Of a stretch of DNA of 64,000 nucleotides, positions 37,040 through 45,551 are shown piece by piece. Each line of letters begins with the position of its first letter. Position 1 is the first letter of the stretch. The stretch is from the NCBI GenBank assembly GCA_041689935.1, contig JBDNFI010000045.1:11269-75268 (forward strand), given 5' to 3'. This stretch comes from CAXBDP01 sp041689935. Lineage in GTDB: Bacteria > Bacteroidota > Bacteroidia > Cytophagales > Cyclobacteriaceae. The notes under the pieces were generated by a model that made no database searches, was not told the DNA's origin, and saw only the letters and a list, made by a program, of their open reading frames with translations. Position numbers and translations under genes: made by a program.

Positions 37040-37522
37040 TCAGCCCATAAAAGAGTTATACATCCAGACAAGCTTTTCTTGCTCGCGAATGTAATCGCTC
37101 ATTAGCGCATTCGTTCCTTCATCGTCTGCCTCTGCCGAAAACTCAAGTAACTCTCGCTGTTTCAAAAGAATGATCTGTAGCGCGGCCAATATTCCATTTA
37201 CACATTCGTTTCCATCTGCCACATCTTTCAATTCCTTTACACTGGATTTTTCAATATATACTGAATATGAATGTGTGGGACGGTGACCGAGTGTAAGGAT
37301 TCTTTCAGCCAATTCATCAATTTTCAATTGAAGATCGTTGTAAAGTTCTTCAAATTTTACGTGCAGCTCAAAGAACTTCTGCCCGCGAATATTCCAGTGG
37401 TACCCTCTTACGTTCATGTAAAATATAGAGTAATTTGCTAATAGATCATTAAGCTTTTCTGCTAATAAATTTGATTTGTCAGTATCTAAACCGATGGATG
37501 TTAATTGTTTTTTAGTAGTCAT
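37040..37522 (-). CDS. dps: Dps-family DNA-binding/ferritin-like protein
   Basis: A 160-residue four-helix protein with the Dps ferroxidase pattern: NVRGYHWNIRGQKFFELHVKFEELYNDLQLKIDELAERI, which provides His, His and Asp/Glu ligands shared between subunits. Dps dodecamers store iron and shield DNA under oxidative or starvation stress. The start codon lies only 6 bases after the stop of the tesA-like gene on the same strand, so the two are likely read together. A strong terminator follows. Confidence 0.92.
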   Translation of the reverse strand: MTTKKQLTSIGLDTDKSNLLAEKLNDLLANYSIFYMNVRGYHWNIRGQKFFELHVKFEELYNDLQLKIDELAERILTLGHRPTHSYSVYIEKSSVKELKDVADGNECVNGILAALQIILLKQRELLEFSAEADDEGTNALMSDYIREQEKLVWMYNSFMG

Positions 37523-37528
37523 AAATTA

Positions 37529-38236
37529 TCAATTTGTTTTAATATTATCTTTCAACGTATACCAAACATTGTCTGCAACAATTTGGTGCCCGTCAGCAGT
37601 TGGGTGAATGCCATCGGGCAAGTTCAGTGTTGGGTCTCCACCTACACCTTCTAGCAGAAACTCGATAAGCGGCAGTTTATTTTTTATGGCCAATTCAGGG
37701 TAAAGATTTCGAAAAGCATCTGAGTAATCTGCACCCATATTTGGGGGAACTTGCATGCCAGCTAATACGATAGTTACCTCTGGTTTTGCGGCCTTCACTT
37801 TATCGATGATGGATTGCAGATTAATTGTCGTTTGCACTGGATCAATTCCTCGCAAGCCATCATTTGCGCCCAGTTCTAAAACGAAAATATCCATTGGTTG
37901 TTTCAAAATCCAATCTACTCGTGAATTCCCACTGGCGGTAGTTTCTCCACTTACACCCGCATTTACCGTATTATAATTGTAACCAAGCGAATCAAGATAC
38001 CTTTGAATAATGGCAGGGAAAGCTTCTTCGGGCTCCAAACCATAGCCAGCAGTGAGGCTATTGCCAAAAAACACGATCACCTGCTTATCCTCACTATTTT
38101 GCTGGGAGACTGCCTGCTCCTCATTTTCAACTTGTTTGCTTTCATTCTCATCATTTGGCTTATTTTCACAGGCTACATTTACCATCAATATGAACAGCAA
38201 CACCGCTCCCGTGAAGCTTCTAAATAGTTTTACCAT
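37529..38236 (-). CDS. tesA: SGNH/GDSL lipoprotein esterase (TesA-like arylesterase)
   Basis: A 235-residue SGNH hydrolase with a lipoprotein signal (LLFILMVNVAC, Cys23), an acidic linker rich in Glu/Gln, then block I FFGNSLTAGYGL (nucleophile Ser), block III LGANDGLRG and block V DGIHPTADGH (catalytic Asp and His). TesA-type enzymes hydrolyse acyl-CoA, aryl esters or lysophospholipids in the periplasm. It is divergent from an ABC ATPase and FtsX-like permease, the same arrangement as tesA / ybbA-ybbP in Escherichia coli. Anchoring by a lipid instead of a free periplasmic form is typical of Bacteroidetes. Confidence 0.9.
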   Translation of the reverse strand: MVKLFRSFTGAVLLFILMVNVACENKPNDENESKQVENEEQAVSQQNSEDKQVIVFFGNSLTAGYGLEPEEAFPAIIQRYLDSLGYNYNTVNAGVSGETTASGNSRVDWILKQPMDIFVLELGANDGLRGIDPVQTTINLQSIIDKVKAAKPEVTIVLAGMQVPPNMGADYSDAFRNLYPELAIKNKLPLIEFLLEGVGGDPTLNLPDGIHPTADGHQIVADNVWYTLKDNIKTN

Positions 38237-38332
38237 TGTTTAATAATTTCGTAATTGAATTGACACTTTCTGCAATATATAAACCATTTCAAGGGATGAA
38301 TCGTTTTGCCTTGGAATTCCTCAGACAATAAT

Positions 38333-39028
38333 ATGATATTAGAAGCAATAAATCTGACTAAAACATACCCTACTGCGACGGGAAAATTGACCGTTTTAGA
38401 TGCTGTAAACTTCAGCTTAGAAAAAGGCGAAACGCTCGCGATCGTTGGGCCATCTGGTAGCGGCAAAACTACCCTGCTTGGCTTATGCGCAGGCCTCGAT
38501 CGTTCAAGTTCTGGTTCGCTCATTCTGAAAGGAATTAATCTTGACAGTTTGAATGAAGATGAAAGAGCAGCTATACGCAATAAATTTGTAGGTTTTGTTT
38601 TTCAGAATTTCCAGCTGATCCCAACGCTCACTGCATTGGAGAATGTGATGGTTCCTCTTGAACTCCGAGGAGATAAAAATGCCTACAAAGTAGCAGTAGA
38701 ATGGCTGGGCAGAGTAGGCTTGGCAGACAGAAAAAATCATTACCCAACCCAACTGTCTGGTGGCGAGCAACAAAGGGTTGCAGTAGCAAGAGCCTTTTCG
38801 AACAATCCCGATATACTTTTTGCTGATGAGCCGACTGGCAACCTCGACGAAGAGACAGGTAATATGATCGAAGACATGCTTTTCACCATCAATCGTGAAG
38901 TGGGCACTACCTTGGTGTTAGTGACGCACGACTTGGATTTGGCGAAGAAAACCCAAAGAATGATTCGCTTAAAAGGCGGGAAAATAGTAGAACAGAAAAG
39001 CTTTAAGGAAGCAATAAGCGAGGTTTAA
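38333..39028 (+). CDS. ABC transporter ATP-binding subunit (LolD/YbbA-like)
   Basis: The ATG at 38333 (MILEAINLTKTYP) is preferred over the TTG at 38306, since it begins exactly at the first ATPase strand. The 231-residue subunit has Walker A GPSGSGKT, Q-loop FVFQNFQL, signature LSGGEQQR, Walker B ILFADEPTGNLD and the switch His in VLVTHD. It belongs to the MacB/LolD/YbbA group that drives mechanotransmission systems rather than classical transport. The partner permease starts 4 bases downstream. Confidence 0.94.
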   Translation: MILEAINLTKTYPTATGKLTVLDAVNFSLEKGETLAIVGPSGSGKTTLLGLCAGLDRSSSGSLILKGINLDSLNEDERAAIRNKFVGFVFQNFQLIPTLTALENVMVPLELRGDKNAYKVAVEWLGRVGLADRKNHYPTQLSGGEQQRVAVARAFSNNPDILFADEPTGNLDEETGNMIEDMLFTINREVGTTLVLVTHDLDLAKKTQRMIRLKGGKIVEQKSFKEAISEV

Positions 39029-39032
39029 AGCT

Positions 39033-41564
39033 ATGGAAAATAATAAAGTGAATTGGTCATGGCTATGGAAAATGGCATGGCGTGATACGCGAAAAAATCG
39101 CTCAAGATTACTCTTATTCATCTCATCTATTGTATTAGGAATTGCTGCCATTGTTGCAATTAATTCGTTTGGAGATAATCTTACAAGGGAAATTAATAAC
39201 CAAGCTAAAGAATTATTAGGCGCTGATTTATCTATCGAAGCGCGTGATGATACTAGCTCGATCCAAATCTCCATGCCTATTCTTGATTCGGCAAAAGTAG
39301 CTGTTTTTGCCTCAATGGCAAGTTTTAGCAGCAATGATGGAGCAAGGCTTACGCAAATAAGAGCTATTAGAGGTGCATATCCTTTTTATGGCCCATTAGC
39401 CGTACAACCACTGGAAGCGCGGGAGGAATTTTTCACTGGCCAAAAAGCACTTGTGGACAGAACGTTGATGATGCAGTATGATGCAAAAATCGGTGATTCT
39501 GTAAACGTGGGTGCTCTTAGCTTCGAAATTGTGGGAATACTAGACGGCATTCCAGGGCAATCGGGTATTGTAGCTAGTGTAGCTCCTGCGGTGATTATCC
39601 CATGGGATTACCTGGAAGGCACTAAATTGGTGCGGCGAGGGAGCCGTGTAGAGTATACGAGCTATTATCAACTAGCTGATGGCACCGATCCAGATAAATG
39701 GGTAGAAGAAAATGCAGATGCGCTGCGAGATAAAGTGCTCAGAGCGGATACGGTAGAAGAAAGAAAAGAAAGTACGAATAGGGCTTTTGGTAACTTAAAT
39801 AAATTTTTAGGCTTGGTTGCTTTTGTAGCCTTGCTCTTAGGGTGCGTAGGTGTGGCTAGCTCCGTATTTATTTACATCAGAGAGAAAATAACCACAGTAG
39901 CTATTTTACGTTGTCTGGGTGTTTCTGGCTTGCAAGCATTCTTGATTTATGTGATCCAAATAGGCCTTATGGGCTTTATTGGGTCTATCATAGGAGCATT
40001 GATGGGTATCGGCGTGCAGCAACTCCTCCCGCTGGTTTTAAAGGATTTCCTTCCCATAGCAGTCGATACTTCTTTATCCTATCCAAGCATCTTTTTTGGT
40101 ATCGGCACGGGACTAATTGTTTCCATATTATTTGCTTTGCCTCCATTGATTCAAATTAGAAATGCATCTCCTTTATTAACCATTCGTGCCGAGTCCTCTG
40201 CTACATCAGTAGAGAAAGATTGGCTCAATTGGGTGGTTTATGCATTGATAATTGGGTTCATTTTTTTGTTTGCATACAACCAAATAGGAGCATGGCGAGA
40301 AGCATTTTTCTTTACATTGGCTCTTCTGGTAGCAATCGGAATTATTGCCTTGATTTCCAAGCTTGTTATGTGGTTAGTTCGCAGATTTTTCCCAGTTTCT
40401 TGGGGATTTGTATGGAGACAAAGCCTTGCCAATCTGTACCGCCCGCATAACCAAACATTGGTATTATTGGCCACTATTGGCTTGGGTACGGCGCTGGTGA
40501 GCACAGTTTTCTATGTGCAAGATCTATTGGTTTCGGAGGTGGCATTAAGTAGCAAAGATGAAAGACCAAACCTGCTGCTATTTGATATCCAAAACAATCA
40601 AGTGGAAAGCATCAAACAATTGATGGAGGAGAGCGAATTGGAAGTTTTGCAATCAGATCCGGTGGTAAATATGCGCCTATTGCAGATAAAAGATGTCACT
40701 CGACAAATGGCGCGGGAGGATAGCACCATTCGCATGCGCGATGGCATATTCACTCGTGAGTATAGAGTGTCCTATAGAGCAGCCCTTTCCGACACGGAAA
40801 GCATCGTCAAAGGTGAATGGATTAGTTTTGCAAATCCAGGCGAGGCTATTCCTATATCAATAGAGGAGGGCTTTGCTAACTCCATGAAGGTAGATGTAGG
40901 TGATAGTTTAGTATTTGATGTGCAGGGCGTACCTATGCTTTGTCAAGTAGCCAGTTTCAGAAAAGTGGACTGGAACCGTGTATCGTCTAATTTCTTAGTA
41001 ACTTTCCCAGCGGGAGTATTAGAAAATGCGCCACAGTTTCACATCATCACTACGCGTGTGCCAAGTCCTATGGTTTCGGCCAAATTCCAACAAGCAGTGG
41101 TGCGTAATTTCCCTACCGTTTCAATTGTAGATTTGGGACAAATATTGGCGACGGTTGAGGAAGTATTGTCAAAAATTGCCTTTGTGATTCGATTTATGGC
41201 TCTATTTAGCATCCTTACAGGCTTGGTGGTATTGATGGGCTCAGTTACCTTATCAAAATTTCAACGACTAAAAGAAAGTGTATTATTGAGGACATTAGGG
41301 AGTAGCCAAAAGCAGATCCTGATCATTACCCTTTTTGAATATTTCATTCTGGGTAGTTTGGCATCACTCACCGGGATTCTTCTTGCTTTTGCCTCGACAG
41401 CGATTCTTGCCAAGTATAGTTTTGATGCCGTATTCCAGCCGGCAAGTTTACCGGTAGTGATTACCTATCTTCTAATAACTTCCCTTACCATGTTTATTGG
41501 ATATTGGAACAGTCGCGGGGTGATAGGAAGACCTCCTTTAGAAATCCTTAGAGCTGAAGTTTAG
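39033..41564 (+). CDS. FtsX-like permease (YbbP-like)
   Basis: An 843-residue inner-membrane protein with an N-terminal membrane segment (LLLFISSIVLGIAAIVAI), a periplasmic domain, three central segments around 250-370, a second FtsX-type set at 390-500 and a C-terminal FtsX domain (FMALFSILTGLVVLMGSVTLSKFQRLKESVLLRTLGSS). This double-FtsX layout is that of YbbP. With the ATPase and the divergent TesA-like esterase it makes a conserved lipid- or ester-handling module; its exact substrate is unknown. Three octamer copies lie inside (39419, 40025, 40712). Confidence 0.92.
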   Translation: MENNKVNWSWLWKMAWRDTRKNRSRLLLFISSIVLGIAAIVAINSFGDNLTREINNQAKELLGADLSIEARDDTSSIQISMPILDSAKVAVFASMASFSSNDGARLTQIRAIRGAYPFYGPLAVQPLEAREEFFTGQKALVDRTLMMQYDAKIGDSVNVGALSFEIVGILDGIPGQSGIVASVAPAVIIPWDYLEGTKLVRRGSRVEYTSYYQLADGTDPDKWVEENADALRDKVLRADTVEERKESTNRAFGNLNKFLGLVAFVALLLGCVGVASSVFIYIREKITTVAILRCLGVSGLQAFLIYVIQIGLMGFIGSIIGALMGIGVQQLLPLVLKDFLPIAVDTSLSYPSIFFGIGTGLIVSILFALPPLIQIRNASPLLTIRAESSATSVEKDWLNWVVYALIIGFIFLFAYNQIGAWREAFFFTLALLVAIGIIALISKLVMWLVRRFFPVSWGFVWRQSLANLYRPHNQTLVLLATIGLGTALVSTVFYVQDLLVSEVALSSKDERPNLLLFDIQNNQVESIKQLMEESELEVLQSDPVVNMRLLQIKDVTRQMAREDSTIRMRDGIFTREYRVSYRAALSDTESIVKGEWISFANPGEAIPISIEEGFANSMKVDVGDSLVFDVQGVPMLCQVASFRKVDWNRVSSNFLVTFPAGVLENAPQFHIITTRVPSPMVSAKFQQAVVRNFPTVSIVDLGQILATVEEVLSKIAFVIRFMALFSILTGLVVLMGSVTLSKFQRLKESVLLRTLGSSQKQILIITLFEYFILGSLASLTGILLAFASTAILAKYSFDAVFQPASLPVVITYLLITSLTMFIGYWNSRGVIGRPPLEILRAEV

Positions 41565-41673
41565 TAGGGTAACTTACCAAACTTAAAAGCATGTCGCCAA
41601 GAAGGTAAAAGTGATATTTTATTAGGCTCGTATTTCCTATATTGAAATTTACATCAAGTCAACACTATACGGT

Positions 41674-43281
41674 ATGAAAAATTTCATTAATAAAATCGCT
41701 ATGCTGTGCCTACTGATTGGGCTCTTGGCTGGCAATGCTATTGCACAAAGATCAATACCCCCCGCTCCTGACAGAGCTGAAGGAGAAGGTCCTTATGGCA
41801 AATTAGTCATAAGAGGAGCGATATTAATCAATGGCAACGGTGCGCCGCCAATTGGGCCTGTAGATATTGTGATTGAAGGGAATAAAATCATTTCTGTCAA
41901 TACAGTTGGCTATCCTGGCGTACCTACAAATCCCAATCGAGGCCCGGAAATAGGCCCAAATGACAAAGAAATAAATGCAGAAGGCATGTATGTACTGCCA
42001 GGCTTTGTGGATGCGCATGCGCACATTGGCGGCGTAGGGCAAGGAACACCGGCTGAATATGTCTTCAAATTATGGATGGCTCATGGTGTTACCACAATAA
42101 GGGACCCTTCGGCAGGGAACGGACTTGATTGGGTATTGGAGCATAAAGCCAAGAGTGCGAAAAATGAAATTACTGCTCCCAGAATTCTAGCCTATACAGG
42201 TTTTGGACAAGGACATGATGGCCCTATCACTACACCTGAGCAAGCGAGAGCGTGGGTAAGAAAGAATGCTGAAAATGGTGCGGATGGTATCAAATTCTTC
42301 GGAGCAAGAGCAGATATTATGGAAGCGGCATTGGATGAAAATAAAAAAATTGGATTACGATCGGCCATGCACCATGCCCAAATGAATGTGTTCGATTGGA
42401 ATGTTTTGAACTCGGCGCGATCCGGTCTCAATTCTATGGAACACTGGTACGGCCTGCCTGAGGCATTATTTATAAACCAACGTGTGCAGAATTATAGTCT
42501 TGACTATAATTACCAAAATGAACAAGATAGATTTGGAGAAGCAGGTAAACTGTGGAAGCAAGCAGCTGAACCTAATTCTGAACATTGGAACAAGGTAATG
42601 AATGAATTGCTTGCGTTTGATTTTACACTTGATCCTACATTCAATATATACGAGGCAAGTAGAGATTTGATGATGGCCCGCCGTGCTGAATGGCACGATG
42701 ATTATACCTTGCCTTCTTTATGGCAATTTTTTACTCCAAACCGTAAAGCACATGGATCCTATTGGTTCGATTGGGGTACCGAGGAAGAAGTTGCTTGGAA
42801 GGAAAATTATCAATTATGGATGGCCTTCGTGAATGAATTTAAAAACCGTGGAGGTAGAGTTACTGCTGGTTCAGATAGTGGGTTTATTTATCAACTATAT
42901 GGTTTCGCCTACATTCGCGAGTTGGAATTATTGCGGGAGGCTGGTTTTCATCCCTTGGAGGTAATAAACGCGGCAACCTTAAATGGGGCAGAATTGCTTG
43001 GAATGGCCGATCAAATAGGAACCATTGAACCCGGAAAACTTGCCGATATGATATTGGTAGAAGAAAACCCACTAAGAAATTTCAAAGTCCTGTATGGCAC
43101 TGGCCATATCCGTGTAAATGATAGCAATGAAGTAGAGCGAGTGGGCGGCGTAAAGTATACCATCAAGGATGGGATCGTTTATGATGCGAAACAATTATTA
43201 CGTGAGGTAAAAGAAATTGTGGATAAAGCAAAACTTGATGCTGGCATTCAGGAGCTTAAGCAGCCAGGCACTCAGAGATAG
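41674..43281 (+). CDS. Exported metal-dependent amidohydrolase
   Basis: A 535-residue member of the amidohydrolase superfamily with signal peptide (IAMLCLLIGLLAGNAIAQ). The metal motif HxH is at His115/His117 (GFVDAHAHIGG); later histidines (GLRSAMHHAQM, MEHWYG) and the Asp in TAGSDSG complete a typical site. The C-terminal GELLGMADQIGTIEPGKLADMILVEENPL is the usual beta-sandwich return. Such exported amidohydrolases (imidazolonepropionase- or prolidase-like) act on cyclic amides or X-Pro dipeptides; the substrate is not evident. A terminator follows at once. Confidence 0.92.
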   Translation: MKNFINKIAMLCLLIGLLAGNAIAQRSIPPAPDRAEGEGPYGKLVIRGAILINGNGAPPIGPVDIVIEGNKIISVNTVGYPGVPTNPNRGPEIGPNDKEINAEGMYVLPGFVDAHAHIGGVGQGTPAEYVFKLWMAHGVTTIRDPSAGNGLDWVLEHKAKSAKNEITAPRILAYTGFGQGHDGPITTPEQARAWVRKNAENGADGIKFFGARADIMEAALDENKKIGLRSAMHHAQMNVFDWNVLNSARSGLNSMEHWYGLPEALFINQRVQNYSLDYNYQNEQDRFGEAGKLWKQAAEPNSEHWNKVMNELLAFDFTLDPTFNIYEASRDLMMARRAEWHDDYTLPSLWQFFTPNRKAHGSYWFDWGTEEEVAWKENYQLWMAFVNEFKNRGGRVTAGSDSGFIYQLYGFAYIRELELLREAGFHPLEVINAATLNGAELLGMADQIGTIEPGKLADMILVEENPLRNFKVLYGTGHIRVNDSNEVERVGGVKYTIKDGIVYDAKQLLREVKEIVDKAKLDAGIQELKQPGTQR

Positions 43282-43288
43282 TAAAATA

Positions 43289-43320
43289 AAAATGCCAGCC
43301 CTTTTGCTGGCATTTTTTTT
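43289..43320 (+). terminator. Intrinsic terminator after the amidohydrolase gene
   Basis: AAAATGCCAGC pairs with GCTGGCATTTT around CCTTTT, followed by a run of eight T residues; 8 bases after the stop codon. Confidence 0.9.
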
Positions 43321-43457
43321 GATAGAATATCTCGAATTTTCGGGTAATCAAAGATTAAATAAATTAACACCAGAACGGCAATAGATTTCGTTCTAACGTT
43401 AATATTAAAACTGAAAAAAATCTAAATTCTTATTTTTAACATTTAACCACAGCCGAC

Positions 43458-44141
43458 ATGAGCGAAAATTCGATGATTCGCAACCCCAATTCAGGCAAGC
43501 TCGACAAAAACCGGAATGCCAATAGGTTGAAAAATTTATTAATGATTGTGCTAGCTTGTTCGCTAGCTTTTGGAACGGTAAGTTGCAAGAGCTCGAAAAA
43601 AGCCGCAAGAGAAGCAAGAGAGAGAGAAATGGCGGAAAAAGCGCGCGCAATAGAACAAGCGAAACTAGACCTACAAGCCATCTTAGACGACGCAGGTGGA
43701 ATGAGCACCGAGGCCAAAGAAAGAGAAGTAAATAGAATTAAGGGATTGAATCTTGAAGATGCTGAGGTAAATGACTTAATAAAAAGAGCTGAAGACAAAA
43801 TTGCAGCCGAAAAAGCCGCAGCCATGCAACCAAAAGCAGACCCAGCTGAAAAATCAGCAGGCGAACGGCTCGATAATTATTTCCAATACATTGCCGGTGC
43901 CAACTCTATCAACCAAGCAAATAGCCTGATTGATGAGACAGTTGCAATGTTTACTTCAGATAATGCTCCTTTATTAATTATTATCAACAGATCTGGCGGC
44001 ATTGTCGATTACGACCGCCCTACAACCATCAGAAAGTATTTAGAATACTTGAAAGATCAGAAAAAGAATCTGAATGCTATTGATGAATTAGTGTTCGATA
44101 ATAACGGAAAAATCAAGGAAATCATTCTTATCAAAAAGTAA
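43458..44141 (+). CDS. Exported lipoprotein, first gene of the LRR cluster
   Basis: A 227-residue protein with an unusually long N-terminal region (about 28 residues, rich in Asn/Arg/Lys) before the hydrophobic stretch LLMIVLACSLAFGTVSC with lipobox-like VSC. Next comes a charged coiled-coil (KKAAREAREREMAEKARAIEQ, residues 45-115), then a C-terminal domain of about 90 residues (ANSLIDETVAMFTSDNAPLLIII, RPTTIRKYLEYL). The same ANsLID-type helix and yyS/tIRKYle motif occurs in the next gene, so the two C-terminal domains look homologous, of NTF2-like shape. I do not recognise a named family. It starts a four-gene run with tight spacing. Confidence 0.75.
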   Translation: MSENSMIRNPNSGKLDKNRNANRLKNLLMIVLACSLAFGTVSCKSSKKAAREAREREMAEKARAIEQAKLDLQAILDDAGGMSTEAKEREVNRIKGLNLEDAEVNDLIKRAEDKIAAEKAAAMQPKADPAEKSAGERLDNYFQYIAGANSINQANSLIDETVAMFTSDNAPLLIIINRSGGIVDYDRPTTIRKYLEYLKDQKKNLNAIDELVFDNNGKIKEIILIKK

Positions 44142-44148
44142 CAAGGTC

Positions 44149-44724
44149 ATGAGAAAATATAAATCATTAATTATACTATTTTTTGTTTTAGTTGCAGGCT
44201 TCAGTGCAAATGCACAAGACAATATAAGTCCAGAAAGGAAGAGAGCCATTGATTCATTGGCTTTAGAAAAAATACGTGATCTTGGAACCTACATTTCAAG
44301 AGTGGGCAATAAGGACACGGAATTTTCCGAGGCAAACAGAATTATTGATAGGGCTTTAGAACTATTTGCTCCGGGTAGCGAGATGGGGGTTTCTTCGCTT
44401 TATTCAAGTGATATCAAATACTACTCTATCCGTAAATATTTCGAACGCCTTATGGCATTGAACTACGATAAGGTGAACATACAGTGGTACAATATCGAAT
44501 ATGTGAGTGACTTGGAACTTGGCCCTGATGGTAGATATGTGGGTGTTATTACAATCTATCAAAGCTTTGAGGGTACTGGCGCAGACGGATTGCAATATAG
44601 AGATACTACTAAGAAGGATATTACTGTGTACGTAGAACGTAAAAGTACGCAAATTGCAGGGCGTGAAATTGATTTCTGGGATGTGTTACTCGGTGATATT
44701 AGAGTAACAGAAACTTCAGTATGA
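44149..44724 (+). CDS. Exported protein, second gene of the LRR cluster
   Basis: A 191-residue protein with signal peptide (SLIILFFVLVAGFSANAQ). After a short helical linker it has the domain shared with the upstream gene: EANRIIDRALELFAPGSEMGVSS, YYSIRKYFERLMALNYDKVNIQWYN and a beta-rich end (YVGVITIYQSFEGTG, KDITVYVERK). The layout (helix, then curved sheet) is that of NTF2-like or nuclear-transport-type folds, by pattern only. Seven bases separate it from the first gene, and its TGA overlaps the next ATG by 4 bases. Function unknown. Confidence 0.75.
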   Translation: MRKYKSLIILFFVLVAGFSANAQDNISPERKRAIDSLALEKIRDLGTYISRVGNKDTEFSEANRIIDRALELFAPGSEMGVSSLYSSDIKYYSIRKYFERLMALNYDKVNIQWYNIEYVSDLELGPDGRYVGVITIYQSFEGTGADGLQYRDTTKKDITVYVERKSTQIAGREIDFWDVLLGDIRVTETSV

Positions 44725-45551
44725 GAAAATTGACCCTATTGATTTTGTTTATAGCCCTGACTCAAGGTCAGGGCTATGCTCAAAATCTGAGTGAATTTTT
44801 AGGCGACGAAAGTGCTTTATACGCCGAAACTAAGCAACTGAATCAGTTTTTTAGGCGGTTTAACAACGAAGAAGATACTCAAGGCCAGCGGTATTATCCT
44901 GGCGACCCAGACTATAGAACCAAAGAAGATAGGCTAAGATATATTCAGATGCTTTTCGACAAAGAAAATAAAGGCATTACCAATGATCTTAAAACTGAGT
45001 TTTCAAACTATGTAATTGAAAGGGATCCTGGCGTTTTTCTTGATTTTCATGGAGGTAATTGGTTTGCCGAGGTAGAAACTAGTTTCCTGTATAAAGGTGA
45101 AGAAAAAAAAGTAGTCCTCTTTCTTAAAATTCAAAAGGAGCCCATTGGATCTAAATGGGTACTTACAAATGTCTTCTTTGAGCCATTTAGCAAACTTTTT
45201 GTAGCAGATTCCACCACAATGAAATTTCTACATCCAATGAGTCATGAATTAGAATTCATGAACTTGAACAAAGCATTGAGAGTGAATGAAGAACTAGAGC
45301 TGTATGCTCAAAGAAGCTTTAAACCTGATTATCTAATGCTCCTCTTCTATGAAATGAAATTGGGAAATCTCTCCTTTAAAAATGTGGATAATGTGAAATT
45401 TCATTTCTTTCAAGTAGACAATTGGTATTTCGAAATTACAAGATTCAATAGGCCTGGATTAAACAGAGGCTGGCTGATGTCGAATCTTGCCCGCATCAAT
45501 GATGATGAAAAACGATTATTGATGAAATACATTTTTTATGAAGACAATTAA
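44721..45551 (+). CDS. Exported protein, third gene of the LRR cluster
   Basis: A 276-residue protein with signal peptide (LTLLILFIALTQGQGYAQ). It is rich in aromatic and acidic residues (FLDFHGGNWFAEVETSFLYKGEEKKVVLFLKIQKE, SKWVLTNVFFEPF) and ends in a helical region. The central beta-rich segment again resembles the NTF2-like layout of the two upstream proteins, more weakly. It overlaps the second gene by 4 bases and the fourth by 14, so all four are translationally coupled. No named family recognised. Confidence 0.75.
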   Translation: MRKLTLLILFIALTQGQGYAQNLSEFLGDESALYAETKQLNQFFRRFNNEEDTQGQRYYPGDPDYRTKEDRLRYIQMLFDKENKGITNDLKTEFSNYVIERDPGVFLDFHGGNWFAEVETSFLYKGEEKKVVLFLKIQKEPIGSKWVLTNVFFEPFSKLFVADSTTMKFLHPMSHELEFMNLNKALRVNEELELYAQRSFKPDYLMLLFYEMKLGNLSFKNVDNVKFHFFQVDNWYFEITRFNRPGLNRGWLMSNLARINDDEKRLLMKYIFYEDN

